In this document: positions 17,180-28,087 of the stretch, piece after piece
How positions within the stretch are numbered: position 1 is the first letter of the stretch
Layout: every line of letters begins with the position of its first letter
Assembly: GCA_012032345.1 (NCBI GenBank)
Contig: JAAUQI010000006.1
Coordinates: 1 to 64,000, forward strand
Origin: Leptolyngbyaceae cyanobacterium RM1_1_2
Lineage (GTDB): Bacteria; Cyanobacteriota; Cyanobacteriia; Phormidesmidales; Phormidesmidaceae
Reading direction: 5' to 3'
Length of the DNA: 64,000 nucleotides
Position numbers and translations under genes: made by a program
The notes under the pieces: model-generated
What the model was told of the DNA's origin: nothing
Database searches by the model: none
Seen by the model: only the letters and a program-made list of their open reading frames with translations

Positions 17180-18378
17180 CTAATCAGGCAGCTTATACTG
17201 CTGCACAATCCGTTTAGCATAGTCAGGTACATGAGCCTCTAGCTTCTCGGAGTAGTGACGTTTGACATAGAGATAGTTGCGGGTGAAGTGAGAGTCAATC
17301 GAAAAACGAGCGTATTCTAGACCCTTGGGGCCGATTTTTTCAATCACAACGCCCATAAGCTTGGCCGCCCACATTGGCAGGGTTACGCCTTTGTCATAAG
17401 CGGGAATGCTCTGCTGCACAGCCTGATGGCGATCGCCTGGGACGTCACTGGCTGGGTATCGAGCTGATCCATAACCAAGTCCAGCATCTCTTTAGCGCGA
17501 TCGTTGCGTACCACAATCCACTGCCAGCCAAACGGGGCACCCATATAGCCTACCACCAGGTCAGCTAAAGAGTTGACATAGTCAAAGCAGCTCATGCAGG
17601 AAGGCGCAAAGACATCTTTAAGCTGATTGGTTTTGAGGCCAAAGAAAGGCACCGTTTCGCTGGAGCCGTCTTCGTGCTTGAAATGCACCCGAAAATCTTG
17701 CATAAATTCATAATGCACCACGGTTTTAGGCGAACGACTGGTGGTTTCTAAAAACTTTTGTAGCCCCTCGCGGGTGACATTATCAACACAGGGAGTGCCC
17801 AAAACATAGAGCTTTTCTAAGCCTAGCTTTTGCTCAACTGCCCGCAGCGCCTGAATCTGACAGCCAACACCAATGACCAGCAGCCGCTTTAGCCCCGACT
17901 GCTCAATCTGCTCCAGCACCGACAGATTGGGTGAGAGCGTCGGCTTGTTCACCCGCGCCGCCAAAATCTCCTCTGGGGTTCGGGCAATTACAGGCAGCGG
18001 CTGAAACCGATCTGCTTCAGCATTTTGCACGCAGACCACCCCTTCTACCCAGCCGCGATTTAGCATTTCAATAGCGATGGTGCTGACAATACCCGTCCAC
18101 TGAGCGCCCTCAATCGGCTGCTGTTTGCGGGCGGCGAGCATGTCTTGGTGTACGCCAAAGTACAGGTCATCAGACTTGTCTAAGTCACGGCTGCGACCGT
18201 GAGTGGCAGTTTCAAGGTCGGCAACCTGCTGATTGAGAAAGGCACAAGCCTCTTTAACGTAGTGGATGTAGTAGGTATCGCAGAGGCCACATTCACTACA
18301 CAACTCTTTGGCCGGGCGACGGGCACCCGGACGAAGAGCTTTTGCTTTTTGATGAGAATGGGAGTGTGCCAAGGGCAT
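17180..18378 (-). CDS. bciB: 3,8-divinyl (proto)chlorophyllide a 8-vinyl reductase, BciB/Slr1923 type; one-base frameshift
   Basis: FrhB-family ferredoxin-dependent reductase with Fe-S motifs CSECGLC (near the N-terminus) and CMSCFDYVNS, and conserved blocks QQPIEGAQWTGIVSTIAIEM and VGYMGAPFGWQWIVVRND. In cyanobacteria without BciA this enzyme reduces the 8-vinyl group, an essential step to monovinyl chlorophyll a. The C-terminal 80 residues (SIPAYDKGVTLPMWAAKLMG to VQQYKLPD) lie in another frame. One missing G at about 17430 (CAGGCGAT instead of CAGGGCGAT on the coding strand) explains it. The ATG at 18378 fits the family start KAKALRPGARRPAKE; a GTG extension to 18417 is less likely. Full length about 400 aa. 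Confidence 0.88.
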
Positions 18379-18654
18379 AAAGTCTGCAAAGCTCTTTAAA
18401 TATTGAATTATGATCACCTTACCGCAAGCTTTTTACTGACTGTCGGACTTCTACTTTTTGTAAAGAAATGCTGAGCATTGAGGAGAGCGTGACAATTTAG
18501 TTGAGATTGCTGAGCGCTGTCTGGCTAAACGCAGTGGTTTTGGCAGATGCCGGATTTGTCAGCTACCAGCTCTCAGCTAAAAGGTAGTGAAGGAATAGCG
18601 GCCAGTCCCTACACTAAGAGAAATCTCGTCACCCTTTCCTGTGCTCTGCCAGAG

Positions 18655-20709
18655 ATGATTTGTTGTCTAAACCCTAATTGCGCTCAACCAATTAACCCAG
18701 ATACGGCTCAGATTTGTCAGTCCTGTGGCGCATCTCTAGTTTTCAGTTTGAGAGGGCGCTATCGTCCCATCAAGCTAATTGGGCGCGGCGGATTTGGCCG
18801 CACGTACCTGGCTCAAGATAGCGATCGCCTTAATACCTACTGTGTCTTAAAGCAGTTTGCGCCTCAGGCCCAAGGGACTAAATCTCTGAGCAAAGCGATT
18901 CAGCTTTTTCAGCAAGAGGCAGAACGGCTGCACGAGCTAGGAGAGCATCCGCAGATTCCGGCACTGATGGCTTACTTTGAGCAAGACCAGTACCTTTATC
19001 TGGTGCAGCAGATGATTGAGGGCAAGACGCTGCTGCAGGAAATGCGGCGGCAGGGGACTTTAGATGAGGCTGGGGCGCGATCGCTGCTAGAGGATTTGCT
19101 GCCCGTCCTGAAGTTTATTCACGAGCGCAACATTATTCACCGCGATATCACCCCCTCTAACATTATTCGCCGCCGTATAGACGGCAAGCTGGTGCTGATA
19201 GACTTTGGCGTCGCTAAGCAGTTTAGCGACGCCATTTTGCACGAACCCGGCACTCGCATTGGTACCGAAGGCTATGCCCCCATTGAACAGCTTCGGGGCG
19301 GACAGGCTTACCCCAGCAGCGATCTTTACAGCCTAGCGGCTACCTGTTTGCACCTGCTGACGGGGGTCAAACCGGAAAGGCTCTACAGCCCGCTGGAAGG
19401 GCGCTGGCTGTGGCGAGAGACGCTACAGCAAAACAATCTCAAAGTTAGTCCGCAGCTCGGGAACGTGCTAGATCGGCTGGTTAAAGATCTCATGAGCGAG
19501 CGCTACATATCGGCTCAGGCAGTCTTAGACGATCTCAGGGGCCTGCCCTCGCTAGAGGGGGCTGTCCCCGGCTGGATACGACAGCATCCCGAAGGCAAAA
19601 TTTCTACCTCATCGCCGCCCAGTGGCCCCGTCTCTAGACCGGACGTGTCTTCCCGACCCATTCAGCCGTTTAGTCAGCCGTCTAGTCAGCCATCGGGCCA
19701 GCCGTTTAGTCAGCCGTCTAGTCAACCGCCGAGCCAGCCATTGAGCCAACCAACGAGCACCTCGACCCGTCGAGGGACGAGTCAGCCACCGATTTCCCAA
19801 AGACCATCGGCACCGCCTCGCACTGGCTGGCGCTGTATTCGTACCCTCACAGGCCATAGCTCGTGGGTGACTACGGTTGCCTTCAACCCCAAAACTTCAA
19901 CCCTAGTCAGCGGTAGCCTAGACGACACCATTCGAGTTTGGAACTTGTCAACAAGTACGCAGCTCTATCAGCTTGCAGGTCATGCCAGGGGTGTCAATCA
20001 TGTGGCCATCAGTCCCACCGGGCAAGTGCTGGCTAGCTGCGGCGATGACGACACTGTAAAAATTTGGAACCTGACGTCAGGCGAACTGCTGCATACGCTT
20101 AAGGCCCACATGCGCGACGTCAACTCAGTGGCGATCGCAGCCAATAGCTCACTGCTAGCCAGCGGCAGCGACGACCGTACCGTTAAGCTTTGGAAACTCG
20201 ATCAGGGAACGCTGATTAGAAGCTTAGCGGGGACAGCTGGCATGATTAAGTCGGTGGTAATCACGCCCGACGAGCGCTTTTTGGTCAGTGGGGGGTTAGA
20301 CAACAAGGTACGCTACTGGAACCTGCAGCAAGGGGAGATGGTGCGAGTATTTTCAGGCCACTTTAATTCGGTTAACCAGGTGGCGATCGCACCCAGCGGT
20401 AAGCTAATTGCCAGCGCCAGTAAAGACAAAACGGTGCGGCTTTGGAGTGTAGCTTCCGGCTCGCTAATTCATACACTGAGTGGACATGCGCAGGAAGTTA
20501 GTTCAGTGGCGATCGCCCCTGACAGCGTCACTATTATTAGCGGTAGCCGAGATGGCAGCGTAAAAATTTGGGACGCTCAGACCGGAATGCTTAAGCACAC
20601 GCTGGCAGAGCATTCCGGCACTGTCACCGCAGTGGCTATTCACCGCAGCAGTCAATATGTTGCTAGCGCCAGTGCTGACAAAACAATTAAGATTTGGCAA
20701 AACGCCTGA
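18655..20709 (+). CDS. Serine/threonine protein kinase with C-terminal WD40 propeller
   Basis: The 684-aa protein begins with a zinc ribbon (CCLNPNC...CQSCG, residues 3-24). A Hanks-type kinase domain follows (about 35-290) with the glycine loop IGRGGFGRTYLA, catalytic HRDITPSNI and IDFGVAK. A Ser/Pro/Gln linker of repeated QPxS units (about 335-385) leads to seven WD40 repeats (about 395-684; VWNL, IWNL, LWKL, YWNL, LWSV, IWDA, IWQNA). The ATG at 18655 starts exactly at the zinc ribbon; 36 open codons upstream are unlike the family. Such kinase-WD40 fusions are common in filamentous cyanobacteria and signal through unknown partners. Confidence 0.92.
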   Translation: MICCLNPNCAQPINPDTAQICQSCGASLVFSLRGRYRPIKLIGRGGFGRTYLAQDSDRLNTYCVLKQFAPQAQGTKSLSKAIQLFQQEAERLHELGEHPQIPALMAYFEQDQYLYLVQQMIEGKTLLQEMRRQGTLDEAGARSLLEDLLPVLKFIHERNIIHRDITPSNIIRRRIDGKLVLIDFGVAKQFSDAILHEPGTRIGTEGYAPIEQLRGGQAYPSSDLYSLAATCLHLLTGVKPERLYSPLEGRWLWRETLQQNNLKVSPQLGNVLDRLVKDLMSERYISAQAVLDDLRGLPSLEGAVPGWIRQHPEGKISTSSPPSGPVSRPDVSSRPIQPFSQPSSQPSGQPFSQPSSQPPSQPLSQPTSTSTRRGTSQPPISQRPSAPPRTGWRCIRTLTGHSSWVTTVAFNPKTSTLVSGSLDDTIRVWNLSTSTQLYQLAGHARGVNHVAISPTGQVLASCGDDDTVKIWNLTSGELLHTLKAHMRDVNSVAIAANSSLLASGSDDRTVKLWKLDQGTLIRSLAGTAGMIKSVVITPDERFLVSGGLDNKVRYWNLQQGEMVRVFSGHFNSVNQVAIAPSGKLIASASKDKTVRLWSVASGSLIHTLSGHAQEVSSVAIAPDSVTIISGSRDGSVKIWDAQTGMLKHTLAEHSGTVTAVAIHRSSQYVASASADKTIKIWQNA

Positions 20710-20967
20710 GCGCGATCGCTGCTGTATTCTTGGTTTTGGGGATGTCTCGGTGGAAAAAGTTGAGAGACGCATCGGCGACGTTTCCACATTCGGCATTGAA
20801 GGTTTGAAATAAAAGTATGACAATAGAGATCAGCAAACCAATGATGACAAAGGCTTTTGTCGGCTCAATCTGATTTAGACTTTGTTTCAGTGTGATCCAA
20901 AATATATTGAGGCTGCTGCTCACGCAGAAAGCCTCACTGCAAGCCTCTAGGGAGAGAACGCTCATCT

Positions 20968-22152
20968 ATGACTAGGCTCGAAACCAGAACAGAGCCAATG
21001 GTGTTAAACATGGGGCCTCACCACCCGTCAATGCACGGTGTGTTGCGCCTGATTGTCACCTTGGACGGCGAAGATGTCGTTGACTGTGAGCCTGTAATTG
21101 GCTACCTTCATCGCGGTATGGAGAAAATTGCCGAAAACCGCACCAACATCATGTTTATTCCCTACGTGAGTCGTTGGGACTATGCAGCAGGCATGTTCAA
21201 TGAAGCCATTACGGTAAACGCGCCAGAACAGCTAGCCGACATCGAAGTGCCAAAACGCGCCAGCTACATCCGCGTCATTATGCTGGAGCTTAACCGTATT
21301 GCTAACCACCTGCTGTGGCTTGGCCCTTTTCTAGCAGACGTGGGTGCCCAAACCCCCTTCTTCTACATTTTCCGCGAGCGGGAGATGATCTATGACCTGT
21401 GGGAAGCCGCTACAGGGATGCGATTGATCAACAATAATTATTTTCGTATCGGGGGCGTTGCCGCAGATTTACCCTACGGCTGGATTGATAAATGCCTGGA
21501 CTTTTGCGACTATTTCCTACCCAAAGTAGACGAGTACGAGCGCTTAATCACCAATAACCCCATCTTTCGCCGCCGAATTGAAGGTATTGGTACTGTAACC
21601 CGTGATGAAGCCATCAACTGGGGACTCTCTGGCCCCATGCTGCGCGGGTCTGGCGTCAAGTGGGATCTGCGCAAGGTTGACCACTACGAGTGCTATGACG
21701 ATTTTGACTGGGAAGTACAGTGGGAAACCGCAGGAGACTGTATGGCTCGCTATCTCGTGCGGATTCGAGAAATGCGAGAATCCGTCAAAATTACCCGACA
21801 AGCTTGTGACATGCTGCCGGGTGGCCCTTACGAAAACCTGGAAGCTAAGCGGATGGCCGACGGGCCGAAGTCTGAGTGGAATGATTTTGACTATCAGTTT
21901 ATGGGCAAAAAAATTCCCCCCACTTTCAAAATTCCTGCTGGCGAACACTATGTCAGGATGGAAACAGGTAAGGGCGAACTCGGCGTCTTTATCATTGGCG
22001 ACGACAATATCTTTCCCTGGCGCTTCAAAATTCGTCCACCAGACTTTAACAACTTGCAGGTTCTGCCCCATCTGCTGCGCGGTGTCAAAGTCGCTGATAT
22101 TATGGCGATTTTAGGGAGCATTGATATTATCATGGGTTCCGTTGATCGCTAG
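20968..22152 (+). CDS. ndhH: NAD(P)H-quinone oxidoreductase subunit H (NDH-1 49-kDa type)
   Basis: The 394-aa protein is full length for NdhH. It has [20 protein letters not shown] near the N-terminus, [20 protein letters not shown], and the C-terminus [20 protein letters not shown] with the typical GSVDR ending. NdhH forms part of the quinone-binding hydrophilic arm of thylakoid NDH-1, which takes electrons from ferredoxin in cyclic flow, respiration and CO2 uptake. It stands alone, as in most cyanobacteria, and is followed by a terminator hairpin. Confidence 0.97.
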   Translation: MTRLETRTEPMVLNMGPHHPSMHGVLRLIVTLDGEDVVDCEPVIGYLHRGMEKIAENRTNIMFIPYVSRWDYAAGMFNEAITVNAPEQLADIEVPKRASYIRVIMLELNRIANHLLWLGPFLADVGAQTPFFYIFREREMIYDLWEAATGMRLINNNYFRIGGVAADLPYGWIDKCLDFCDYFLPKVDEYERLITNNPIFRRRIEGIGTVTRDEAINWGLSGPMLRGSGVKWDLRKVDHYECYDDFDWEVQWETAGDCMARYLVRIREMRESVKITRQACDMLPGGPYENLEAKRMADGPKSEWNDFDYQFMGKKIPPTFKIPAGEHYVRMETGKGELGVFIIGDDNIFPWRFKIRPPDFNNLQVLPHLLRGVKVADIMAILGSIDIIMGSVDR

Positions 22153-22183
22153 CGATAAGCATTAGTAAAACAGATTGTGATAG

Positions 22184-22212
22184 AGCAGGTTCGCTACGAG
22201 CCTGCTTCTTTA
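22184..22212 (+). terminator. Terminator-like hairpin after ndhH
   Basis: AGCAGGTTCG and CGAGCCTGCT pair over 10 bp (one G-T) around a CTA loop and are followed by TCTTT. It lies 32 bp after the ndhH stop. Confidence 0.75.
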
Positions 22213-22460
22213 AGCGTAAAAAAACTAGCTGCGCAAATTAGCTGAAACTTTCGAGTGTCTGCGGATCCCTTTATGGTTGGGGGCATTTTAAGGTCAGGCT
22301 GCAATCGGTAAGCAAGCAGAAATACAGTGCTGGCCAATTGGGTTATGACATTCTCAGAACCTCAGCCCTACTTTGGATAGCCTTTAAGTGTCCTTGCTGC
22401 GGCGCGACTACATCTCAACAGAATTATCTGTAGCTTGCCAGAGTAGCTGTTGTCTCTATT
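22213..22460. other. Intergenic region before the diguanylate cyclase gene
   Basis: After the ndhH terminator no gene or structured RNA is evident up to 22460. It presumably carries the promoter of the cyclase gene. Confidence 0.5.
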
Positions 22461-24014
22461 GTGAGTGAGCCACCCTTGAAAATTCCTGAGCCTATTGCTT
22501 TACAGGCAGTTCTCGATCAGCACCATCATCATCTGCAACTGCTGCAGCAGATGATGGTAATCGTTCAGCAGACCAGCGGGGAGCAGGTTTATCAGGCGAT
22601 CGCTCAGCAGATAGGGACTGCGCTGGCGGCTAGCCGCTGCCTGATTTGGAGTAATCAGGCTCAAAAACTCAAACTGCAAGCTGTTTATCAAGTAGAAAAC
22701 TGTCAGCTTCCGTGTGATGTTTGCCCAAAGCAGATTCAGGCTTGTATTGAAGATCGGCTAAGCCACAGCGCTAATGCTTTTGTGATCTCAGTTGAAGGCG
22801 AGATTACAGATTTTCAGCCCGGTCAGAACTACGAGGACAAAGCTTTTTTTTGCTGGGTTGTGCCAACTTATTCTCGGCAGCAGCTCAACGGTTGGTTGGG
22901 ATTACAAATGGCTCAGGCAGACTGGGAGGCCCTGCCCTCCCAGTGGATTCAAGACATCACAGTACAGCTAGGCATTGCGATCGCCCAAAACCGACTAGCC
23001 GACTGTGAACACCGGCTTAAGCTCTCTATCATTGAGCGGACTCAGGCAGAAAAAGCCTGGCAAGAAAGCCAGCGCTTTATTCAAAATATTACAGACGCCA
23101 GCACCAATATTCTCTACTTGTACGAGTTAGAAGGTAAATACTTAACCTATGCCAACCAGCAGCTTGAGAAAGTTTTAGGTTACCGTCTCAGCGAGATTCA
23201 GAGTCATCCCACCCAAATCGTGCATCTGCAAGATTTAGAAAGGCTCAATAGCCAGCGGCAGCAATCTTACGCCCTGCAAGATGGAGAAGTCATAGAGGGA
23301 GAATACCGCTTTCGCCATAGCAGAGGCTACTGGCGATGGCTGCTGATTCGTGAAACTGTCTATAGTCGTTTGCCCGACGGCACCCCTTGCCAGCTAATGG
23401 GAACAGCTACCGATATCACCGCGCTCAAGCAGACAAGCTCTGACCTGGAGAAAGCTAACGAAACTCTCAAAAGGATAGCTGCTACCGACGAGCTGACCCA
23501 GCTAGCAAATCGTCGCTACCTGATTCATTATCTGGCACTTCAGTGGCAAAAACTATTAGAAAGTCAGCAGCCACTAACGCTGATTTTATGTGATGTTGAC
23601 TACTTTAAACGTTACAACGATACCTACGGTCATCAGTGTGGGGATGAATGTCTCCGGCAGGTAGGGCTGGCCTTGAGTACATCGGTTCGCCGCTCCAGCG
23701 ATTTGGTTGCCCGCTATGGAGGAGAGGAGTTTGTTCTGGTTTTACCTCAGACCAGTCTAGAAGCTGCGGGGCAGGTGGCCAAACGAGTTCGACACAACAT
23801 TCGCCAGCAGGCCATTGAGCACCGACAATCTGAGGTCAGTCCGTATCTAACTGTCAGCTTAGGTATCGCCAGCGCTATTCCAGACGACCTGCAAACGACC
23901 GAAAAACTCATAGCCAGAGCTGACCAGGCCCTCTATGCGGCCAAGTGCCAGGGCCGCGATCGCATTTGTATTGCTAATCCCGATGGCAATGGTTATTCCT
24001 CAATCTTCCCATAG
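22461..24014 (+). CDS. Diguanylate cyclase with GAF and PAS domains
   Basis: The 517-aa protein has a GAF-like domain (about residues 30-185, with CDVCPKQIQACIED cysteines), a PAS/PAC domain (about 205-320, GYWRWLLIRETVYSRLPDG) and a GGDEF domain (about 345-505). The active site reads YGGEEF, compatible with GTP to cyclic di-GMP conversion. RSSD five residues before it fits the RxxD inhibitory I-site, so product feedback is likely. No EAL domain is present. The start is GTG. The 3' end overlaps the convergent oxoprolinase gene by 22 bp. It is cytosolic; the GAF ligand is unknown. Confidence 0.92.
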   Translation: MSEPPLKIPEPIALQAVLDQHHHHLQLLQQMMVIVQQTSGEQVYQAIAQQIGTALAASRCLIWSNQAQKLKLQAVYQVENCQLPCDVCPKQIQACIEDRLSHSANAFVISVEGEITDFQPGQNYEDKAFFCWVVPTYSRQQLNGWLGLQMAQADWEALPSQWIQDITVQLGIAIAQNRLADCEHRLKLSIIERTQAEKAWQESQRFIQNITDASTNILYLYELEGKYLTYANQQLEKVLGYRLSEIQSHPTQIVHLQDLERLNSQRQQSYALQDGEVIEGEYRFRHSRGYWRWLLIRETVYSRLPDGTPCQLMGTATDITALKQTSSDLEKANETLKRIAATDELTQLANRRYLIHYLALQWQKLLESQQPLTLILCDVDYFKRYNDTYGHQCGDECLRQVGLALSTSVRRSSDLVARYGGEEFVLVLPQTSLEAAGQVAKRVRHNIRQQAIEHRQSEVSPYLTVSLGIASAIPDDLQTTEKLIARADQALYAAKCQGRDRICIANPDGNGYSSIFP

Positions 24015-27000
24015 CCGCCGCCACCGGGGGTCTTGATCACAAACACATCTTCAGGATTCATGGCAACGGTGGCCTGACCTGCCAAAGCCTCGGTTTGACC
24101 GCTGCCGCGCTCAACTGAGTTTTCACCGACAGCCCCAGGTTCTCCACCGGCCAGTCCAAAAGGTGCTATCCGGCGACGATCTGACAGTATAGCCGCCGTC
24201 ATTGGTTCTAGGAATCTAATCCGACGGATAATGCCATTGCCGCCGCAGTAGCGTCCCTGCCCGCCGCTGTGAGAGCGGATCTCAAAGGTTTCTAGCCGTA
24301 CCGGGAAACGCCATTCTAGAACCTCTGGGTCGGTGAGGCGAGAGTTAGTCATATGAGTATGGACAGAATCAGTACCGTCAAAGTCTGGGCCAGCCCCTGA
24401 TCCCCCACAGATTGTTTCGTAGTACTGATAAATTTCATTACCAAAGGTGAAATTATTCATCGTCCCCTGGGAAGCAGCCATAACGCCGAGCGCACCGTAC
24501 AAAGCATCGGTAATGGCCTGAGATGTTTCTACATTCCCCGCCACAACAGCAGCAGGCGGCAGCGGATTGAGCAAGCAGCCCGGTGGAATCATAATTTCAA
24601 GCGGTTTCAGGCAGCCTGCATTTAGCGGGATATCATCCTCCACCAGCGTCCGAAATACGTAGAGTACCGCCGCTTTACACACTGCGGCTGGTGCGTTGAA
24701 GTTGCTTGGCTGCTGCGGCGACGTGCCGGAAAAGTCAACGGTGGCGCTACGGGCAGCGCGGTCGATCGCTATTCGAACGCAGATTTGGCTACCGTCATCC
24801 AGGCAATGGGTGAACTGACCTGATTGAAGCACTTCAATTACCTGTCGCACGCACTCTTCTGCATTGTCCTGTAGGTATTGCATATAGCTTTGGACAGTGC
24901 TCAAACCATAGCGCGCAACCATCTTGTGCAGCTCTCGGACGCCTTTTTCGTTAGCAGCAATTTGAGCTTGCAGATCAGCAATATTCTGGGTGGGGTTGCG
25001 CACCGGGTATGGCGTTATCGTCAGCAAGTCTATCAGAGCCGCTTCTCGAAACTGCCCTTGATCAACCAGATGAAAGTTATCGATTAGCACCCCTTCCTGC
25101 TCAATGGTGGTGCTCTCAGGCGGCATAGAACCGGGCGTGATCCCGCCAATGTCAGCATGGTGCCCCCGGGAAGCTACATAAAAAAGCGGCTGGTCACCCA
25201 GCTTCTGAGCTTCTGCTGCAAATACGGGGGTAATTACGGTGATATCGGGCAGGTGCGTGCCCCCGCTGTAGGGATTGTTCAACATGTAGACATCTCCTGG
25301 CTTGAGCGCGGTTTTCTGGGCCTGGATCAGGCTTTTTACGCTTTCTCCCATAGAGCCTAAATGCACCGGGATATGAGGCGCATTGGCGACTAGCTGCCCC
25401 TGTTCGTCAAAGACTGCGCAGGAAAAATCTAAGCGCTCTTTGATGTTGACTGAATAGCTGGTGTTTTGTAGCGTTACCCCCATTTCCTCGGCGATCGCCC
25501 GAAACAGGTTATTAAAAATTTCTAGTAAGACGGGATCTTTAGCCGGGCGGGCGTCCCCTTGGCCACTCGCCGCTGCTTTGGGTTTGCTAGTCTGCTGCAA
25601 AATTAAACCGCCTAGCTCGGCTACATAAGCATCCCAACCCGGTTCGACAACGCTGGTACCTGTAGCTTCAATAATTAAGGCGGGGCCACAAATGCGATCG
25701 CGCTCAGCAGGTCTGCTCGTAGATAAACGGGAGTATCGTGCCAGCGATCGCGGGCGTAGACGTGTACAGTTTGGCATGGGAGCAGAGAGGCTGCGCGGAT
25801 ACCGACTACAGACTTTTCCTCTGGCGCGGCGGTTTTGCCAATCACTTCTACAGAGACTGCTGCAACCATCAAAGCTTTCTGGGGCATGGTGAAACCATAG
25901 CGCTGCTCATAGGCGGCTTCAAAGTCAGTTCGCATCGTCTGTAGGTCGCTGAAAGCTACTATCAGAAATGAATCAGTGCCTTCGTAGCGCAGATGAGCTT
26001 TAGGAAAAACTGTAACTCGATCGCTCGAGTGCAGTGGATCAGTGCCAGCTAGACCGGCCTCATCCAGACTCAGCCCCTGCTTTTGCAAGTCGGTTTTTTT
26101 CGCCAGGGCTAAGTTTTCTAAAATTTGGGTAATTTCGGGTAGGCTAGCAGCGGCGAGTGGCTGCTCGACAGACTGCTCAGCCAGCGCCCGAATGTCCGCC
26201 AGCCCCATGCCGTAAGCAGAGAGGACGCCAGCGTATGGATGGATGAAAATTTCTCGAATGCCTAACGTTTCTGCAATTAAACAGGCATGCTGCCCGCCTG
26301 CGCCACCAAAGCAGCAAAGCACATAGGCTGAAACGTCGTAGCCGCGCTGGACTGAGATTTTTTTGATCGCATTGGCCATCTTTTCTACGGCGATGGCCAA
26401 AAAACCTGCTGCCACTTGTTCTAGCGATCGCCTGCCCCCCGTTTGCGCCTGAATCTGTGTAGCCAGTTCGTCAAACTTTTGGTTCACCACCTCAATATCT
26501 AGGGCAAGATTACCGCCTGAGCCAAACACCTGCGGGAAAAAATCGGGCTGCAGCTTACCTAGCCTGACATTGCAGTCACTCACTGTTAATGGCCCCCCGT
26601 TGCGGTAGCAGGCAGGCCCCGGATAAGCCCCAGCAGAGGCAGGGCCAACCCGGTAGCGCTCCCCGTCAAAGCTGAGAATTGATCCCCCCCCCGCAGCTAC
26701 CGTGTGAATTGCCATCATCGGTGCTCGCAGCCGCACCCCAGCCACCTCGGTTTCAAACGTGCGCTCATACTCGCCGCTGTAATGGGAGACATCTGTAGAG
26801 GTGCCGCCCATGTCAAAGCCGATGATTTTGTTGTATCCAGCCCTTTGACTGGTTTGTACCGCTCCAACAATGCCGCCTGCTGGCCCAGAGAGGATGCTGT
26901 CTTTGCCCTGAAACAGTCCGGCATCAGTCAGGCCACCGTTGGACTGCATAAACATCAGGCGGGTCGGGGCCTGAGGAGATGAGTTTAACGCTGCTGTAAT

Positions 27001-27702
27001 CCGGTTCACATACCGTCGCAGTAGGGGAGATAGATAGGCATCTACAACGGTAGTATCCCCCCGGCTGACCAGCTTCATGAGCGGGCTGACCTGATGAGAC
27101 ACAGAGATTTGAGTAAAGCCAGTGTCCTGAGCGATCGCAGCTACCTGCTGCTCATGATTCCGGTAGCGATAGCCATGCATCAGGACGACAGCACAGCTAC
27201 GAATACCGCTGTCATAAGCCTGCTGCAGCGAGGTTCTAAGCTGAGTCTCAGCCCCGAGGGTAATCGGCTGCAGTTCTTCTCCTTGGGCACTGTAGCGCTC
27301 AGTTACCTCAATTACCTGCTCGTAGAGCATTTCTGGCAGAATGATATGACGAGCAAAGATGTCAGGACGGTTTTGATAGCCAATCCGCAAGGCATCCCGA
27401 AATCCCTGAGTGATAACCAAGACGGTGCGATCGCCGCGACGCTCTAGCAGCGCATTGGTCGCCACCGTAGTCCCCATTTTGATGGCTTCGATCTCAGCCG
27501 CCGGCAGGGGCTGAGCGGGGCTGAGGCCCATTACATCCCGAATGCCCTGCAGGGGTGCATCCAAATAGCGATCGGGATTTTCCGAGAGCAGCTTGTGAAT
27601 AACTATCTGACCATCAGGACGCTGAGCTACCACATCGGTGAAGGTACCGCCTCGGTCAATCCAAAACTGCCAGCGATCGCCGGTATACCTAGTCATGTTC
27701 AA
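23993..27702 (-). CDS. 5-oxoprolinase / hydantoinase A-B fusion, one-base frameshift
   Basis: The first 670 residues are the HyuA half (WQFWIDRGGTFTDVVAQRPD, ILSGPAGGIVGAVQTSQRAG, GFDMGGTSTDVSHYSGEYER). The rest is the HyuB half (PVLLEIFNNLFRAIAEEMGV, NPYSGGTHLPDITVITPVF, and the Gly-rich end VFVIKTPGGGGYGKIEE). Together about 1236 aa, the usual length of ATP-dependent 5-oxoprolinase, which opens 5-oxoproline to glutamate in glutathione turnover. The two halves are out of frame at about 25690. One lost base (for example GACCTGGCTGAGCGC to GACCTGCTGAGCGC) would join YLRADL to AERDRICGPALI. I treat it as one gene. Two separate genes that overlap by 103 bases are less likely. Confidence 0.85.
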
Positions 27703-27805
27703 CCCTGAGATAAATGTACAACTGGCACTGATCTCTTACAACTGACAAATATACTTGCAGCAGTGGGTGACGCCATAGCTGACCAACTGAGCATGAGGGC
27801 AAAAA

Positions 27806-28087
27806 ATGACTTTGCTGGAAATTTTACTACTGCTTGCGATCGCGGCAGTCTGCGGTGGACTGGGACAGTCACTGGTGGGTTACTCAGCCGGTGGCTGTCT
27901 GGCCTCTATGCTGGTGGGCATTATGGGAGCCTATCTGGGGCTATGGATTGCTAGAGAGCTAAGTTTACCTGTGCTTTTACCCGTCAATATTGGCGGCAAT
28001 ACTTTCCCTATTATCTGGTCAGTCATTGGGTCAGCGCTGCTTGCAGCTCTCTTCGGCCTGCTTAGCCGTTCATTCCGTTCACGGTGA
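27806..28087 (+). CDS. GlsB/YeaQ/YmgE-family small membrane protein
   Basis: The 93-aa protein has three hydrophobic stretches (LLEILLLLAIAAVCGGLGQS, LASMLVGIMGAYLGLWIA and FPIIWSVIGSALLAALFGLL) and the Gly-rich pattern of transglycosylase-associated GlsB/YeaQ/YmgE proteins, named for general stress. It ends in a basic SRSFRSR. The role in cyanobacteria is not established. It is a single gene divergent from the oxoprolinase gene. Confidence 0.8.
   Translation: MTLLEILLLLAIAAVCGGLGQSLVGYSAGGCLASMLVGIMGAYLGLWIARELSLPVLLPVNIGGNTFPIIWSVIGSALLAALFGLLSRSFRSR

Noticed and set aside
20687-20965. Minus-strand open frame of 92 codons with one hydrophobic stretch between the kinase and ndhH genes
   Set aside because: It overlaps the kinase 3' end and must share space with the ndhH promoter; the sequence is unlike any family I know. 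A real small membrane protein cannot be excluded.
23993-27702. Separate hyuA and hyuB genes
   Set aside because: The two frames overlap by about 100 bases and join into one protein of normal 5-oxoprolinase length with a one-base correction.
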